Below, piece by piece: positions 1 to 6,746 of a stretch of 29,552 bases of DNA (the first letter of the stretch is position 1; every line of letters begins with the position of its first letter). The stretch covers positions 1-29,552 of the forward strand of contig CBDUNM010000046.1 in NCBI GenBank assembly GCA_965368585.1, written 5' to 3'. Below the pieces are notes generated by a model. It worked only from the letters and a program-made list of their open reading frames with translations. It was not told the origin of the DNA and ran no database searches. Both the position numbers and the translations under genes were made by a program. Origin of the DNA: JARRQB01 sp965368585. GTDB lineage: Bacteria > Pseudomonadota > Gammaproteobacteria > Chromatiales > Chromatiaceae.

Positions 1-1
1 G

Positions 2-406
2 GAAAAGCCGTCTGCGCCAAAATCGAACTATGCGGTGACGGGCCTGTATTTTTACGACCATCAGGTTTGCGAGATCGCCGCTTCCTTACGTCCCTCCCCG
101 CGGGGTGAATTGGAGATTACCGATTTGAACAACCGCTATTTGGCGCAAGGGGCCTTGAACCTGGTGCAACTCGGTCGCGGTATGGCCTGGCTGGATACCG
201 GCACCTACGACTCGCTTATGGAAGCGGCGAGTTATGTGGAGGTTATCGAAAAACGCCAGGGTTTGAAGGTCTGCTGTCCCGAGGAACTGGCGTGGCGACA
301 GGGCTGGATCAGCAATGATCAATTGCGTCGGCACGGCGAGGCGTTGAACAAGAACAGCTACGGCCTGTATCTCCTGGAACTCCTGGAAAGGAAGGGTGAG
401 CAGTGA
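2..406 (+). CDS. rfbA: Glucose-1-phosphate thymidylyltransferase, C-terminal part
   Basis: The reading frame is open from the window edge, so this is the 3' end of a gene that begins upstream. The enzyme makes dTDP-glucose from glucose 1-phosphate and dTTP, the first step of dTDP-L-rhamnose synthesis in the cytoplasm. About 134 codons are visible of a family length near 290. The stretches EKPSAPKSNYAVTGLYFYD, RGELEITDLNNRYL and GRGMAWLDTGT are typical of RmlA/RfbA, covering the end of the sugar-binding core and the C-terminal helices. The stop codon overlaps the rfbC start in a GTGA arrangement, which points to translational coupling in an rfbACD operon. The N-terminal nucleotide-binding motif cannot be checked because it is outside the window. 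Confidence 0.94.
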   Translation, partial: EKPSAPKSNYAVTGLYFYDHQVCEIAASLRPSPRGELEITDLNNRYLAQGALNLVQLGRGMAWLDTGTYDSLMEAASYVEVIEKRQGLKVCCPEELAWRQGWISNDQLRRHGEALNKNSYGLYLLELLERKGEQ

Positions 407-963
407 AAGTAACCCGTTTGGACATACCCGGCCTGCTCATTCTGGAGCCGCAAAGATTCGGTGACGATCGCGGTTGGTTCGTTGAGACCTGGCAGCGGCA
501 GCGCTATCTCGATGCGGGTATCGAGGATGATGTAGTACAGGACAATCTGGTGCGCTCGAACAAGGGCGTTCTAAGAGGACTGCATGCGCAGGAGCCACAT
601 GCCCAAGGCAAGCTGGTGCAGGTGTATGCGGGCCGGGTGTTCGATGTGGCCGTGGATCTTCGACGCGGTTCTCCCACTTTCGGTCAGTGGCACGGCATCA
701 TCCTATCGGCAGACGACCTCCGGCAGTTCTACATACCCCCAGGGTTCGCGCACGGATACTATGTATTGACCGACGACACGCTGTTCGCTTACAAATGCAC
801 GGATACCTATCATCCGGAAGCGGAGTTCGCGCTCTACTGGAAGGACCCGCAAGTCGGCATCGACTGGCCGTTGGACGGCGCACCGCTGTTGTCCGATAAA
901 GACCGCAATGCGCCGCGACTGAAAGAGATTCCGTCGGAAAGACTGTCGCGGTTCCGGGATTAG
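403..963 (+). CDS. rfbC: dTDP-4-dehydrorhamnose 3,5-epimerase
   Basis: This 186-residue cupin-fold enzyme epimerises C3 and C5 of dTDP-4-keto-6-deoxyglucose, the third step to dTDP-L-rhamnose. Length matches the family. Recognisable blocks are RGLHAQEP (with the catalytic-base His), GKLVQVYAGRVFDVAVDLR, FYIPPGFAHGY and DPQVGIDWP. The start is GTG at 403, inside the rfbA stop. The usual TDYY or TDYW signature of the family reads TDTY here, so the residue at the common catalytic Tyr position may be shifted or replaced; I cannot decide this without an alignment. Only five bases separate its stop from the rfbD start. Confidence 0.95.
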   Translation: MKVTRLDIPGLLILEPQRFGDDRGWFVETWQRQRYLDAGIEDDVVQDNLVRSNKGVLRGLHAQEPHAQGKLVQVYAGRVFDVAVDLRRGSPTFGQWHGIILSADDLRQFYIPPGFAHGYYVLTDDTLFAYKCTDTYHPEAEFALYWKDPQVGIDWPLDGAPLLSDKDRNAPRLKEIPSERLSRFRD

Positions 964-968
964 CTCCG

Positions 969-1853
969 TTGGCCGCCAGGATACTGTTGCTGGGCGCGAG
1001 CGGTCAGGTAGGCTGGGAATTGCGCCGCACACTGGCGCCGCTGGGCGAAATTGTCAGCGTTTCGCGCGACGGGCGCTACGGTCCGAGCGTCGACCTGGCG
1101 AATCATTCCGATTTGCGGGCCTTGCTGAATCGCGAAGCGCCCGACCTGGTGGTGAATGCGGCGGCCTACACGGCCGTCGACAAGGCCGAGTCCGAGCCCG
1201 AGCTGGCGCTGAGCATCAATGGAGAGGTGCCGCGCGTCATCGGCGCGTGGGCCGCCGATCGGGCGGCGAGCGTCATTCACTATTCGACCGACTACGTATA
1301 CGACGGAAGCAAGCGTGAGCCCTACGTCGAGACCGACAGTCCTAATCCGCTGGGCGTCTACGGCCGAACCAAGCTCGCGGGCGACGATGCGCTGCTGGCG
1401 TCTGGCGCGACGGCCGCCATTCTGCGGGTGAGCTGGGTGTACGGACAACGCGGCCACAATTTTCTGAACACCATGCGCCGTTTGATGGGCGAGCGCGATC
1501 TGTTGCGGGTGGTCGACGATCAACTCGGCGCCCCGACCTGGAGCCGCGCGGTCGCCGAGGCGAGCGCGCAGGTCGCCGCCCGGCTGCTGCGTGCCGATTT
1601 CGAACCCGCGGCGAAACCCGATGGGGTTTTTCACCTCAGCCCGACAGGCGTAACGTCCTGGTACGGGTTTGCGCAGGCAATCAGGGAGCGAGGACGTTAT
1701 ACGTGCGCGCTGCATCCGATTCCGAGCACCGAGTACCCGACCCCGGCGCGCCGGCCGACGAATTCGCAGCTGAACGCCGACAAGCTTGCACAAATCCTCG
1801 GAATCCGGCTGCCCGACTGGACTCAACTGTTGGCTTTGTGCACGGAAGATTAG
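969..1853 (+). CDS. rfbD: dTDP-4-dehydrorhamnose reductase
   Basis: This 294-residue extended short-chain dehydrogenase/reductase uses NAD(P)H to reduce dTDP-4-keto-L-rhamnose to dTDP-L-rhamnose, the final step of the pathway. The N-terminal Rossmann motif GASGQVG lies at residues 9-15, STDYVYDG at 106-113 and the catalytic YGRTK at 131-135 (Tyr131, Lys135). The C-terminal half has the substrate-domain sequence RPTNSQLNADKL. The start is a TTG at 969; no ATG lies close enough in frame, and this start gives the expected N-terminus directly before the Rossmann strand. It is the last gene of the rfbACD run; 235 bases follow before metZ. Confidence 0.95.
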   Translation: MAARILLLGASGQVGWELRRTLAPLGEIVSVSRDGRYGPSVDLANHSDLRALLNREAPDLVVNAAAYTAVDKAESEPELALSINGEVPRVIGAWAADRAASVIHYSTDYVYDGSKREPYVETDSPNPLGVYGRTKLAGDDALLASGATAAILRVSWVYGQRGHNFLNTMRRLMGERDLLRVVDDQLGAPTWSRAVAEASAQVAARLLRADFEPAAKPDGVFHLSPTGVTSWYGFAQAIRERGRYTCALHPIPSTEYPTPARRPTNSQLNADKLAQILGIRLPDWTQLLALCTED

Positions 1854-1900
1854 GGATCAAGCGGGCTTGCGATGCCAGGGTGGTTGCGCGGCCTTGGTGG

Positions 1901-1929
1901 TTGACACCGAGCCGGCGGGAAACTACCGT
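1901..1929 (+). promoter_or_regulatory. Candidate sigma70 promoter of the metZ leader
   Basis: A perfect -35 box TTGACA at 1901-1906 is followed after 17 bases by TACCGT at 1924-1929, a weak -10 box (three of six). Transcription would start near 1936, a few bases before the first helix of the SAM-II-like aptamer, which is the geometry expected for a riboswitch leader. The weak -10 keeps confidence moderate. Confidence 0.5.
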
Positions 1930-1941
1930 TGGCAGCCAATA

Positions 1942-1996
1942 TAGCGCCGATTTGGCTTCGATTGCGGGCGCTTTACAAGTCCAGCTAAAGTAAGGG
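1942..1996 (+). promoter_or_regulatory. SAM-II-type riboswitch upstream of metZ
   Basis: The first helix is AGCGCC (1943-1948) paired with GGCGCT (1967-1972). Its loop begins GATTT (1949-1953) and ends TTGCG (1962-1966), and the 3' side carries AGCTAAA (1983-1989) and AAGGG (1992-1996). The order and spacing of these blocks match the SAM-II (metA/metZ) class as I remember it: a single hairpin whose loop forms a pseudoknot with the downstream AGCTAAA region. It precedes metZ, a known target of this class, and is followed within two bases by an intrinsic terminator. GCGGG at 1964-1968 could pair with CCTGC at 2000-2004, a possible antiterminator. The inferred logic is that high S-adenosylmethionine represses metZ and the following methyltransferase gene. 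Confidence 0.85.
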
Positions 1997-1997
1997 C

Positions 1998-2030
1998 AAC
2001 CTGCTTCGGGCCACCCGGGCGGGTTTTTTT
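1998..2030 (+). terminator. Intrinsic terminator in the metZ leader
   Basis: Outer stem AACCTGC (1998-2004) pairs with GCGGGTT (2019-2025) with one G-U pair. Inner stem CGGG (2007-2010) pairs with CCCG (2014-2017). A run of seven T residues ends at 2030. It lies between the aptamer and the metZ start, so it is probably the expression platform of the riboswitch. It would also end read-through from rfbD. Confidence 0.85.
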
Positions 2031-2088
2031 GTGTCGATTCCCGCTCGGACCGCGACGTGCGCAAACAGCCGGGCTTGAGGGAGAAACG

Positions 2089-3273
2089 ATGAACGAGAAT
2101 GAAACTGATTGGGGACTGGCGACGCGCGCGCTACGCGTCGGGCATACACGTTCGAACGAAGGCGAACACGCCGAGCCGATTTTCGCGACCTCGAGTTTTG
2201 TATTCGGCAGCGCGGCGGAAGCCGCCGCCCGCTTCTCCGGTGACATCCCGGGCAACATCTATTCCCGATTTACCAATCCGACCGTGCGCACCTTCGAGCA
2301 ACGCCTGGCGGCGTTGGAAGGGGGGGAAGCCTGTGTTGCGACGGCGTCGGGTATGGCGGCGATACTGGCGACCTGTATGGGGGTGTTGAACGTCGGCGAT
2401 CACGTGATCTGTTCGCACAGCGTGTTCGGCAGCACAGTCACCCTGTTCTCGAAATACCTGACGCGTTTCGGTATCGAGGTCAGCTTCGTCGCGCTGGCAG
2501 ACGTGTCGGCATGGGCAGCCGCCATACGGCCTAACACCCGGCTGCTGTTTATGGAGACGCCGTCGAATCCATTGACCGAAGTCGGCGATATCCGCGCGCT
2601 CGCGGCGCTGGCTCACGATCACAATGCCCGCCTGGTCGTCGACAACTGTTTCTGTACGCCGATACTGCAGCAACCCCTGGGTCTGGGCGCCGATATCGTC
2701 ATCCATTCCGCCACCAAGTACCTGGACGGCCAGGGTCGCTGCGTCGGGGGTGCCGTGGTCGGCGACGCGAAAACCGTCGGCGAGGAGATCTACGGCGTGT
2801 TGCGCACCGCCGGACCGACCATGAGCCCGTTTAATGCGTGGGTGTTTCTGAAAGGTTTGGAAACGCTCAAACTGCGCATACAGGCGCATTGCGATCAAGC
2901 GGACCAACTGGCGACCTGGTTGGAGCAACAGCCCGGGGTGAGCAAGGTCTATTACCCGGGATTGCCTTCGCATCCGCAGCACCAACTGGTGCGCGAACAA
3001 CAGCGCGCCGCCGGCGGCATCGTTTCCTTCGAACTGAGCGGCGGCCGACCGGCGGCCTGGCGTCTGATCGATGCCACGCGCATGCTGTCGATTACGGCGA
3101 ACCTGGGCGACGTGAAGTCGACGATAACCCACCCCGCGACGACGACCCATGGGCGTCTCTCGGACGCGGAGCGCGCCGACGCGGGCATTCGCGAGGGTTT
3201 GGTCCGTATTGCCGTGGGGCTGGAGGACATTGACGATATTAAGGCCGATGTGATGCGCGGTCTGGGCGGCTGA
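2089..3273 (+). CDS. metZ: O-succinylhomoserine sulfhydrylase
   Basis: This 394-residue pyridoxal-phosphate enzyme of the Cys/Met metabolism family makes homocysteine directly from O-succinylhomoserine and sulfide in methionine synthesis. The PLP-binding lysine is Lys210 in HSATKYLDGQGR. Other family blocks are YSRFTNPT, SGMAAILATCMGVLNVGDH and ETPSNPL near the middle, and SLGxxxS-like NLGDVKSTITHPATTTH near the end. The MetZ assignment rather than MetB or MetC rests on overall resemblance, the DGQGR stretch and the SAM-II leader. The start is ATG 2089, preceded by GAGGGAGAAACG; an upstream in-frame GTG at 2029 lies inside the terminator T-run and is unlikely. The stop overlaps the next start (TGATG). 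Confidence 0.92.
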   Translation: MNENETDWGLATRALRVGHTRSNEGEHAEPIFATSSFVFGSAAEAAARFSGDIPGNIYSRFTNPTVRTFEQRLAALEGGEACVATASGMAAILATCMGVLNVGDHVICSHSVFGSTVTLFSKYLTRFGIEVSFVALADVSAWAAAIRPNTRLLFMETPSNPLTEVGDIRALAALAHDHNARLVVDNCFCTPILQQPLGLGADIVIHSATKYLDGQGRCVGGAVVGDAKTVGEEIYGVLRTAGPTMSPFNAWVFLKGLETLKLRIQAHCDQADQLATWLEQQPGVSKVYYPGLPSHPQHQLVREQQRAAGGIVSFELSGGRPAAWRLIDATRMLSITANLGDVKSTITHPATTTHGRLSDAERADAGIREGLVRIAVGLEDIDDIKADVMRGLGG

Positions 3274-3848
3274 TGAGCGACGACCGGCGCGCCAAGTGGG
3301 ATCAACGGCACGCGAGTACCGCCGGCACCGGCCATACCGCCGCCGTGCTGACACGCAACCGGCATCTGCTTCCCGTGCGCGGTAAAGTGCTGGATCTGGC
3401 GTGCGGCCGCGGCGCCAACGCGCTGTGGTTGGCCAAGCAGGGGCTGGAGGTGCATGCGTGGGACTTTTCGGCGGTGGCCATAGACCGCTTGCTGGAACAT
3501 GCTGGTCGGCAACAACTGGTTATTCAAACGCAGGTGCGGGATGTGCTGCGGCAACCTCCGCAGCCGGGGGAGTTTGACGCCATCGTGGTCAGTCATTTTC
3601 TCGAACGAGATCTCGCGCCCGCGATTGTCGAGGTCTTGGTTCCCGGGGGGCGGCTGTTCTATCAGACTTTCACCCGCGAAGGCGCAAGCGCGCAGGGACC
3701 GGGTAATCCGGCCTTCCGTCTGGGGCCGAACGAGTTGTTGGAATTATTCGATCGCCTGCTGGTGCGCTACTACCGCGAGGACGGCGCGGCGGACGACGGT
3801 TCCGGGGTCGCCGGGTTAGCGATGCTGGTGGGTGAGCGCGTCGCCTGA
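3273..3848 (+). CDS. Class I SAM-dependent methyltransferase, TehB-like
   Basis: This 191-residue cytoplasmic protein carries the SAM-binding motif I VLDLACGRGANALWLA (residues 39-54), the acidic motif II VHAWDFSAVAIDRL and a motif IV region DAIVVSHFLERDL. PGGRLFYQTF is the usual strand after it. The overall pattern resembles the tellurite-resistance TehB / thiopurine methyltransferase-like group, but the substrate cannot be read from sequence. It overlaps the metZ stop by one base, so it shares the SAM-responsive leader; a SAM-consuming enzyme under a SAM riboswitch is coherent. It converges with nadA, 16 bases away. Confidence 0.8.
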   Translation: MSDDRRAKWDQRHASTAGTGHTAAVLTRNRHLLPVRGKVLDLACGRGANALWLAKQGLEVHAWDFSAVAIDRLLEHAGRQQLVIQTQVRDVLRQPPQPGEFDAIVVSHFLERDLAPAIVEVLVPGGRLFYQTFTREGASAQGPGNPAFRLGPNELLELFDRLLVRYYREDGAADDGSGVAGLAMLVGERVA

Positions 3849-3864
3849 GCGCCAGCCAAGAACG

Positions 3865-4953
3865 CTATGACGCCCGCGGTAAGGCGCCGCTGATTGCATG
3901 TGATCTCGCGAAATCCAGCATGCGTTGAATCGAGACCACGGCGCGTTCGCGGATGTCGGGATCGATGTGGATCTCATTGTGCCCATCGAGCAGCACCTGT
4001 TCCAGATTCTGCAACGCGTTCATCGCCATCCAGGGGCAGTGTGCGCAGGATTCGCAGGTAGCACCTTCGCCGGCCGTGGGGGCGGCGATCAGTTTCTTGC
4101 CCGGTGCGATCTGGTGCATTTTCCAGAAAATTCCTTCGTCGGTGGCGATGATGAACTCTTGATTGGGTAGATCGCGCACCGCCTTGATCAGGGTCGTCGT
4201 GGAACCCACCACATCGGCCAGGTCCACTACATCGTCAGGGGATTCCGGGTGAACCAGCACGGCGGCGTCGGGGTGGAGGCGTCGCAGACGCGACAGCGCA
4301 AACGCCTTGAACTCTTCGTGCACGGCGCACGCGCCGGGCCACAGCAGCATCTTGGCGCCAGTGGTGCGCTCGATATAGTGGCCCAGATGTTTATCCGGTG
4401 CCCACAGAATCTTTTCCCCCCGTTCGTGCAGGTGTCGGATGATCGGCAATGCGATCCCCGACGTGACCATCCAGTCGGCGCGCGCCTTCACCGCGGCGCT
4501 GGTGTTGGCGTAGACAACGACCGTGTGGTCGGCATGCGCATCACAGAATGCGTTGAAGGTGTCCGCCGGACAGCCCTCGTCGAGCGAGCAGGTGGCGTTT
4601 AGGTCGGGCATCAGCACGCGCTTCTCGGGGTTAAGTATCTTCGACGTTTCGCCCATGAAGCGTACTCCACACACCACAATGGTGTCCGCGTCCGATGTCG
4701 TACCATAGCGGGCCATTTCGAGCGAATCGGCGACGCAGCCACCGGTTTCTTCAGCGAGCGCCTGAAGATCGCCGTCGACGTAGTAGTGCGCGACAAGCAC
4801 GGCGTTTTGCGCTTTGAGAAGTTTCTTGATGCGCTCACGCTGCGCCACCTGTTCCGTCGCGTTCAACTCGGGCAAGGTCGGATGAGGCGGCACCTCTACC
4901 CGGATTTCGGAAACGTCAGGGGCGGTTATGATCTGGTTCATAGTTGTGCTCAC
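3865..4953 (-). CDS. nadA: Quinolinate synthase A
   Basis: This 362-residue [4Fe-4S] enzyme condenses iminoaspartate with dihydroxyacetone phosphate to quinolinate in de novo NAD synthesis. It aligns by eye along its whole length with E. coli NadA. The three cluster ligands are Cys122 (CSLDEGC), Cys209 (GACAVHEEF) and Cys306 (CESCAHCPWMAMN), each offset by nine from E. coli Cys113, 200 and 297. The start is GTG at 4953, overlapping the nrtR stop in a GTGA; an internal ATG at 4941 (residue 5), preceded by GAAGTGAG, is a possible alternative. It is the second gene of the nrtR-nadA unit and should be repressed through the operators at 5668-5707. Confidence 0.97.
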   Translation of the reverse strand: MSTTMNQIITAPDVSEIRVEVPPHPTLPELNATEQVAQRERIKKLLKAQNAVLVAHYYVDGDLQALAEETGGCVADSLEMARYGTTSDADTIVVCGVRFMGETSKILNPEKRVLMPDLNATCSLDEGCPADTFNAFCDAHADHTVVVYANTSAAVKARADWMVTSGIALPIIRHLHERGEKILWAPDKHLGHYIERTTGAKMLLWPGACAVHEEFKAFALSRLRRLHPDAAVLVHPESPDDVVDLADVVGSTTTLIKAVRDLPNQEFIIATDEGIFWKMHQIAPGKKLIAAPTAGEGATCESCAHCPWMAMNALQNLEQVLLDGHNEIHIDPDIRERAVVSIQRMLDFARSHAISGALPRAS

Positions 4954-5630
4954 TTCGTGTAGTTAACGCGGCCGCGGTTCTTGAGGCGGTACTCTCGCGC
5001 CGGACGATGGCTGCCGTGCCGCCGCAGGCGACCGGTTTCCTCGATCAGATCGAGACCGACAATCCTTTTTCTGAAATTGCGCTTGTCCAGCGATTCGTTC
5101 AGCAGCACTTCGTAGACCCTTTGCAGTTCACTTAACGTAAAGGATGTCGGCATGAATTCGAAGGCAATGGTCGAGTAGTCCAATTTCGCGACCAGGCGAC
5201 GATGTGCGATCTCGATAATCTCGGCGTGGTCAAAAGCCAGCGCCGGCAGTTCATCGAAAGCGAACCATGCCGCGTCGCTGGCGTCGCTCGCGGCGCGGAT
5301 CTGTAAGCGGTCAGAGGGGACCAGCGCATAGTAGCCGACACTGACCACCCGTTCGCGCGGGTCGCGGTGGGGTTTGCCGAACGTGTAAAGCTGCTCCAGA
5401 AACACGCCGTCTATACCCGTCTCCTCATACAGCTCGCGCGTCGCGCATGCCTCGAGATCCTCGTCGATGTCGACAAAACCACCGGGCAACGCCCACTCGC
5501 CCTTGAACGGCGGATTCGCACGACGAATCAACAGGAGCTGGAGTTTCCAATCCCTAATGGTAAACACCACCACGTCGGTGGTAACCGCCGGGTGCGGATG
5601 GGAATAAGAATATGGCAATTCGGCGCTCAT
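4950..5630 (-). CDS. nrtR: NrtR-type Nudix transcriptional repressor of NAD metabolism
   Basis: This 226-residue protein has an N-terminal Nudix domain (about 12-150) and a C-terminal winged-helix domain (about 155-226) ending RPAREYRL, the layout of NrtR repressors that sense ADP-ribose-type metabolites. The Nudix box G51-x5-E57-x7-R65-E66-x2-E69-E70-x-G72 is intact, so hydrolase activity is possible; many NrtR proteins have lost it. The start is ATG 5630. Longer frames to 5690 or 5777 begin upstream of the predicted transcription start near 5679 and are rejected. It overlaps nadA by four bases, and the regulator-target pairing supports the call. Autoregulation through two operators is likely. 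Confidence 0.9.
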   Translation of the reverse strand: MSAELPYSYSHPHPAVTTDVVVFTIRDWKLQLLLIRRANPPFKGEWALPGGFVDIDEDLEACATRELYEETGIDGVFLEQLYTFGKPHRDPRERVVSVGYYALVPSDRLQIRAASDASDAAWFAFDELPALAFDHAEIIEIAHRRLVAKLDYSTIAFEFMPTSFTLSELQRVYEVLLNESLDKRNFRKRIVGLDLIEETGRLRRHGSHRPAREYRLKNRGRVNYTK

Positions 5631-5667
5631 GAAGTATCCGGGTAGATGCGGTTCGCCAGTACCAGTT

Positions 5668-5707
5668 AGTGTTCCATTAACACTTAACATAGTGTCAATG
5701 GAACACT
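5668..5707. promoter_or_regulatory. Two palindromic operators, probable NrtR sites
   Basis: Site 1 is AGTGTTCCATTAACACT (5668-5684), with six-base arms around CCATT. Site 2 on the minus strand is AGTGTTCCATTGACACT (5707-5691) and differs from site 1 in one of 17 bases. The sites face opposite ways, forming an 11-base perfect inverted repeat. Site 2 sits between the -35 and -10 boxes and site 1 over the expected transcription start. NrtR as the ligand is inferred from adjacency. Confidence 0.75.
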
Positions 5708-5714
5708 TTGTCAA
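5686..5714 (-). promoter_or_regulatory. Promoter of nrtR-nadA
   Basis: On the minus strand TTGACA (5714-5709) is followed after 17 bases by TATGTT (5691-5686), a strong sigma70-like pair. Transcription would begin near 5679, about 50 bases before the nrtR ATG. Both boxes are interleaved with the palindromic operators, which is the geometry expected for repression. Confidence 0.75.
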
Positions 5715-5754
5715 TATACAGGTGTTTTGAGACCGGGCGCGCGATTCGACGCTG

Positions 5755-5800
5755 AAAAAAGTCGATTCGCGGGTCAATCAGGCAAGTCGATCCGCGAATC
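5755..5800 (-). terminator. Stem-loop with T-run on the minus strand
   Basis: A 12-base-pair stem, GATTCGCGGGTC (5764-5775) with GATCCGCGAATC (5789-5800), contains one G-U pair and a 13-base loop. Read on the minus strand it is followed by GAC and six T residues (5760-5755), the form of an intrinsic terminator. No minus-strand gene lies directly upstream, so it may insulate nrtR from antisense transcription. It could instead be an operator for the plus-strand HDOD gene, since CGATTCG also occurs at 5742-5748. Confidence 0.5.
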
Positions 5801-5875
5801 ATGCGTGCCCCGCCGATAAAGAACCGCGTTCGCTGGTCGATACGCAGGACATCAGCAGCCAAGAAGTGCTCACAG

Positions 5876-6733
5876 ATGAGCGTATCAGAAAGAAAACTCG
5901 GGTCGGGCCTACGCGACGAAGTGCTGAGTCTCGACCACCTTCCACCGCTGACGGCGGCGGCCACTCGGCTCATCGAGGTCGCGTCCGATCCGGATCTGGA
6001 AATCAAGGAACTGGCCTCGATCATCGAGCAGGACCCCCCATTGACGGCGCGGATTCTCGGGCTCGCCAATTCCGCCTTTTTTGGACAGCAGAATCCCATC
6101 TTGACCGTCGAGCAAGCAATCGTGCGCGTGCTCGGACTGAATATGGTGCGCAGTCTGTCCTTGAGCATGGCGCTCGCGGGCAGTTTCAATACCAGACAAT
6201 GCCAAAGCTTCGATATCGGCGACTATTGGCTGCACGCGCTGGTCACCAGCGCTGTTGCCGCGGCGGTGGGGCGGCACGTCCGCGATCCGGAGCACCGCCC
6301 CGTCGATTCGTTGTACCTCGGAGGCCTGCTGCACAACATCGGCACCTTGGTATTGGTTCACGTGCGGCCGATCGAGATGTCGCGGGTGTTCGGCGAGACG
6401 CCAGACGAGTCAGGCGGCGATCCGGTCGAACTGGAACGTGCTTTGCTCGGCATCGATCACTGGCAGGCAGGAGCGTGGCTCGCCTTTCGCTGGCACTTGC
6501 CGGAAGTCGCGGTACACACGTTGGCGCATATCGCCGACGCGACCTATGCCGGTCCGCACAACGCGGTTGTCGAGATAGTCCGGGCCGCCAGTGCCTGGGC
6601 GCACGATCACATCACCGACGGCGATACCCCGCTGAGTATCGCTGGTTTGGCGGAAGACCTGACCCGAATCGTCGAAGTAGAGGTTGCGGAGCGCCTGGAT
6701 GACCTGCGTAAGGTTGCCGCATCGTTTGTATGA
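5876..6733 (+). CDS. HDOD domain signalling protein
   Basis: This 285-residue cytoplasmic protein is a single HDOD domain of the signal-transduction type: LPPLTAAATRLIEVASDPD, ELASIIEQDPPLTARILGLAN and VRVLGLNMVRSLSLSMAL are the conserved N-terminal blocks. The later GGLLHNIGTLVL has His-Asn where catalytic HD hydrolases have His-Asp, in keeping with the usual non-enzymatic role of HDOD proteins. The start is placed at ATG 5876 because homology-like sequence begins soon after; an upstream ATG at 5801 lies at the end of a strong stem-loop. It is followed after 13 bases by a diguanylate cyclase gene, so the two probably form one signalling operon. The signal and partner are unknown. Confidence 0.85.
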   Translation: MSVSERKLGSGLRDEVLSLDHLPPLTAAATRLIEVASDPDLEIKELASIIEQDPPLTARILGLANSAFFGQQNPILTVEQAIVRVLGLNMVRSLSLSMALAGSFNTRQCQSFDIGDYWLHALVTSAVAAAVGRHVRDPEHRPVDSLYLGGLLHNIGTLVLVHVRPIEMSRVFGETPDESGGDPVELERALLGIDHWQAGAWLAFRWHLPEVAVHTLAHIADATYAGPHNAVVEIVRAASAWAHDHITDGDTPLSIAGLAEDLTRIVEVEVAERLDDLRKVAASFV

Positions 6734-6746
6734 GCAATTGTAAGGT

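Noticed and set aside
960..1826. A 288-codon minus-strand open frame
   Set aside because: It mirrors rfbD, which carries all catalytic motifs; the minus frame has no family features.
2131..3354. A 407-codon open frame on the minus strand
   Set aside because: It is antisense to metZ, has no recognisable motif and an Arg/Gln/His-rich composition typical of a shadow frame in GC-rich DNA.
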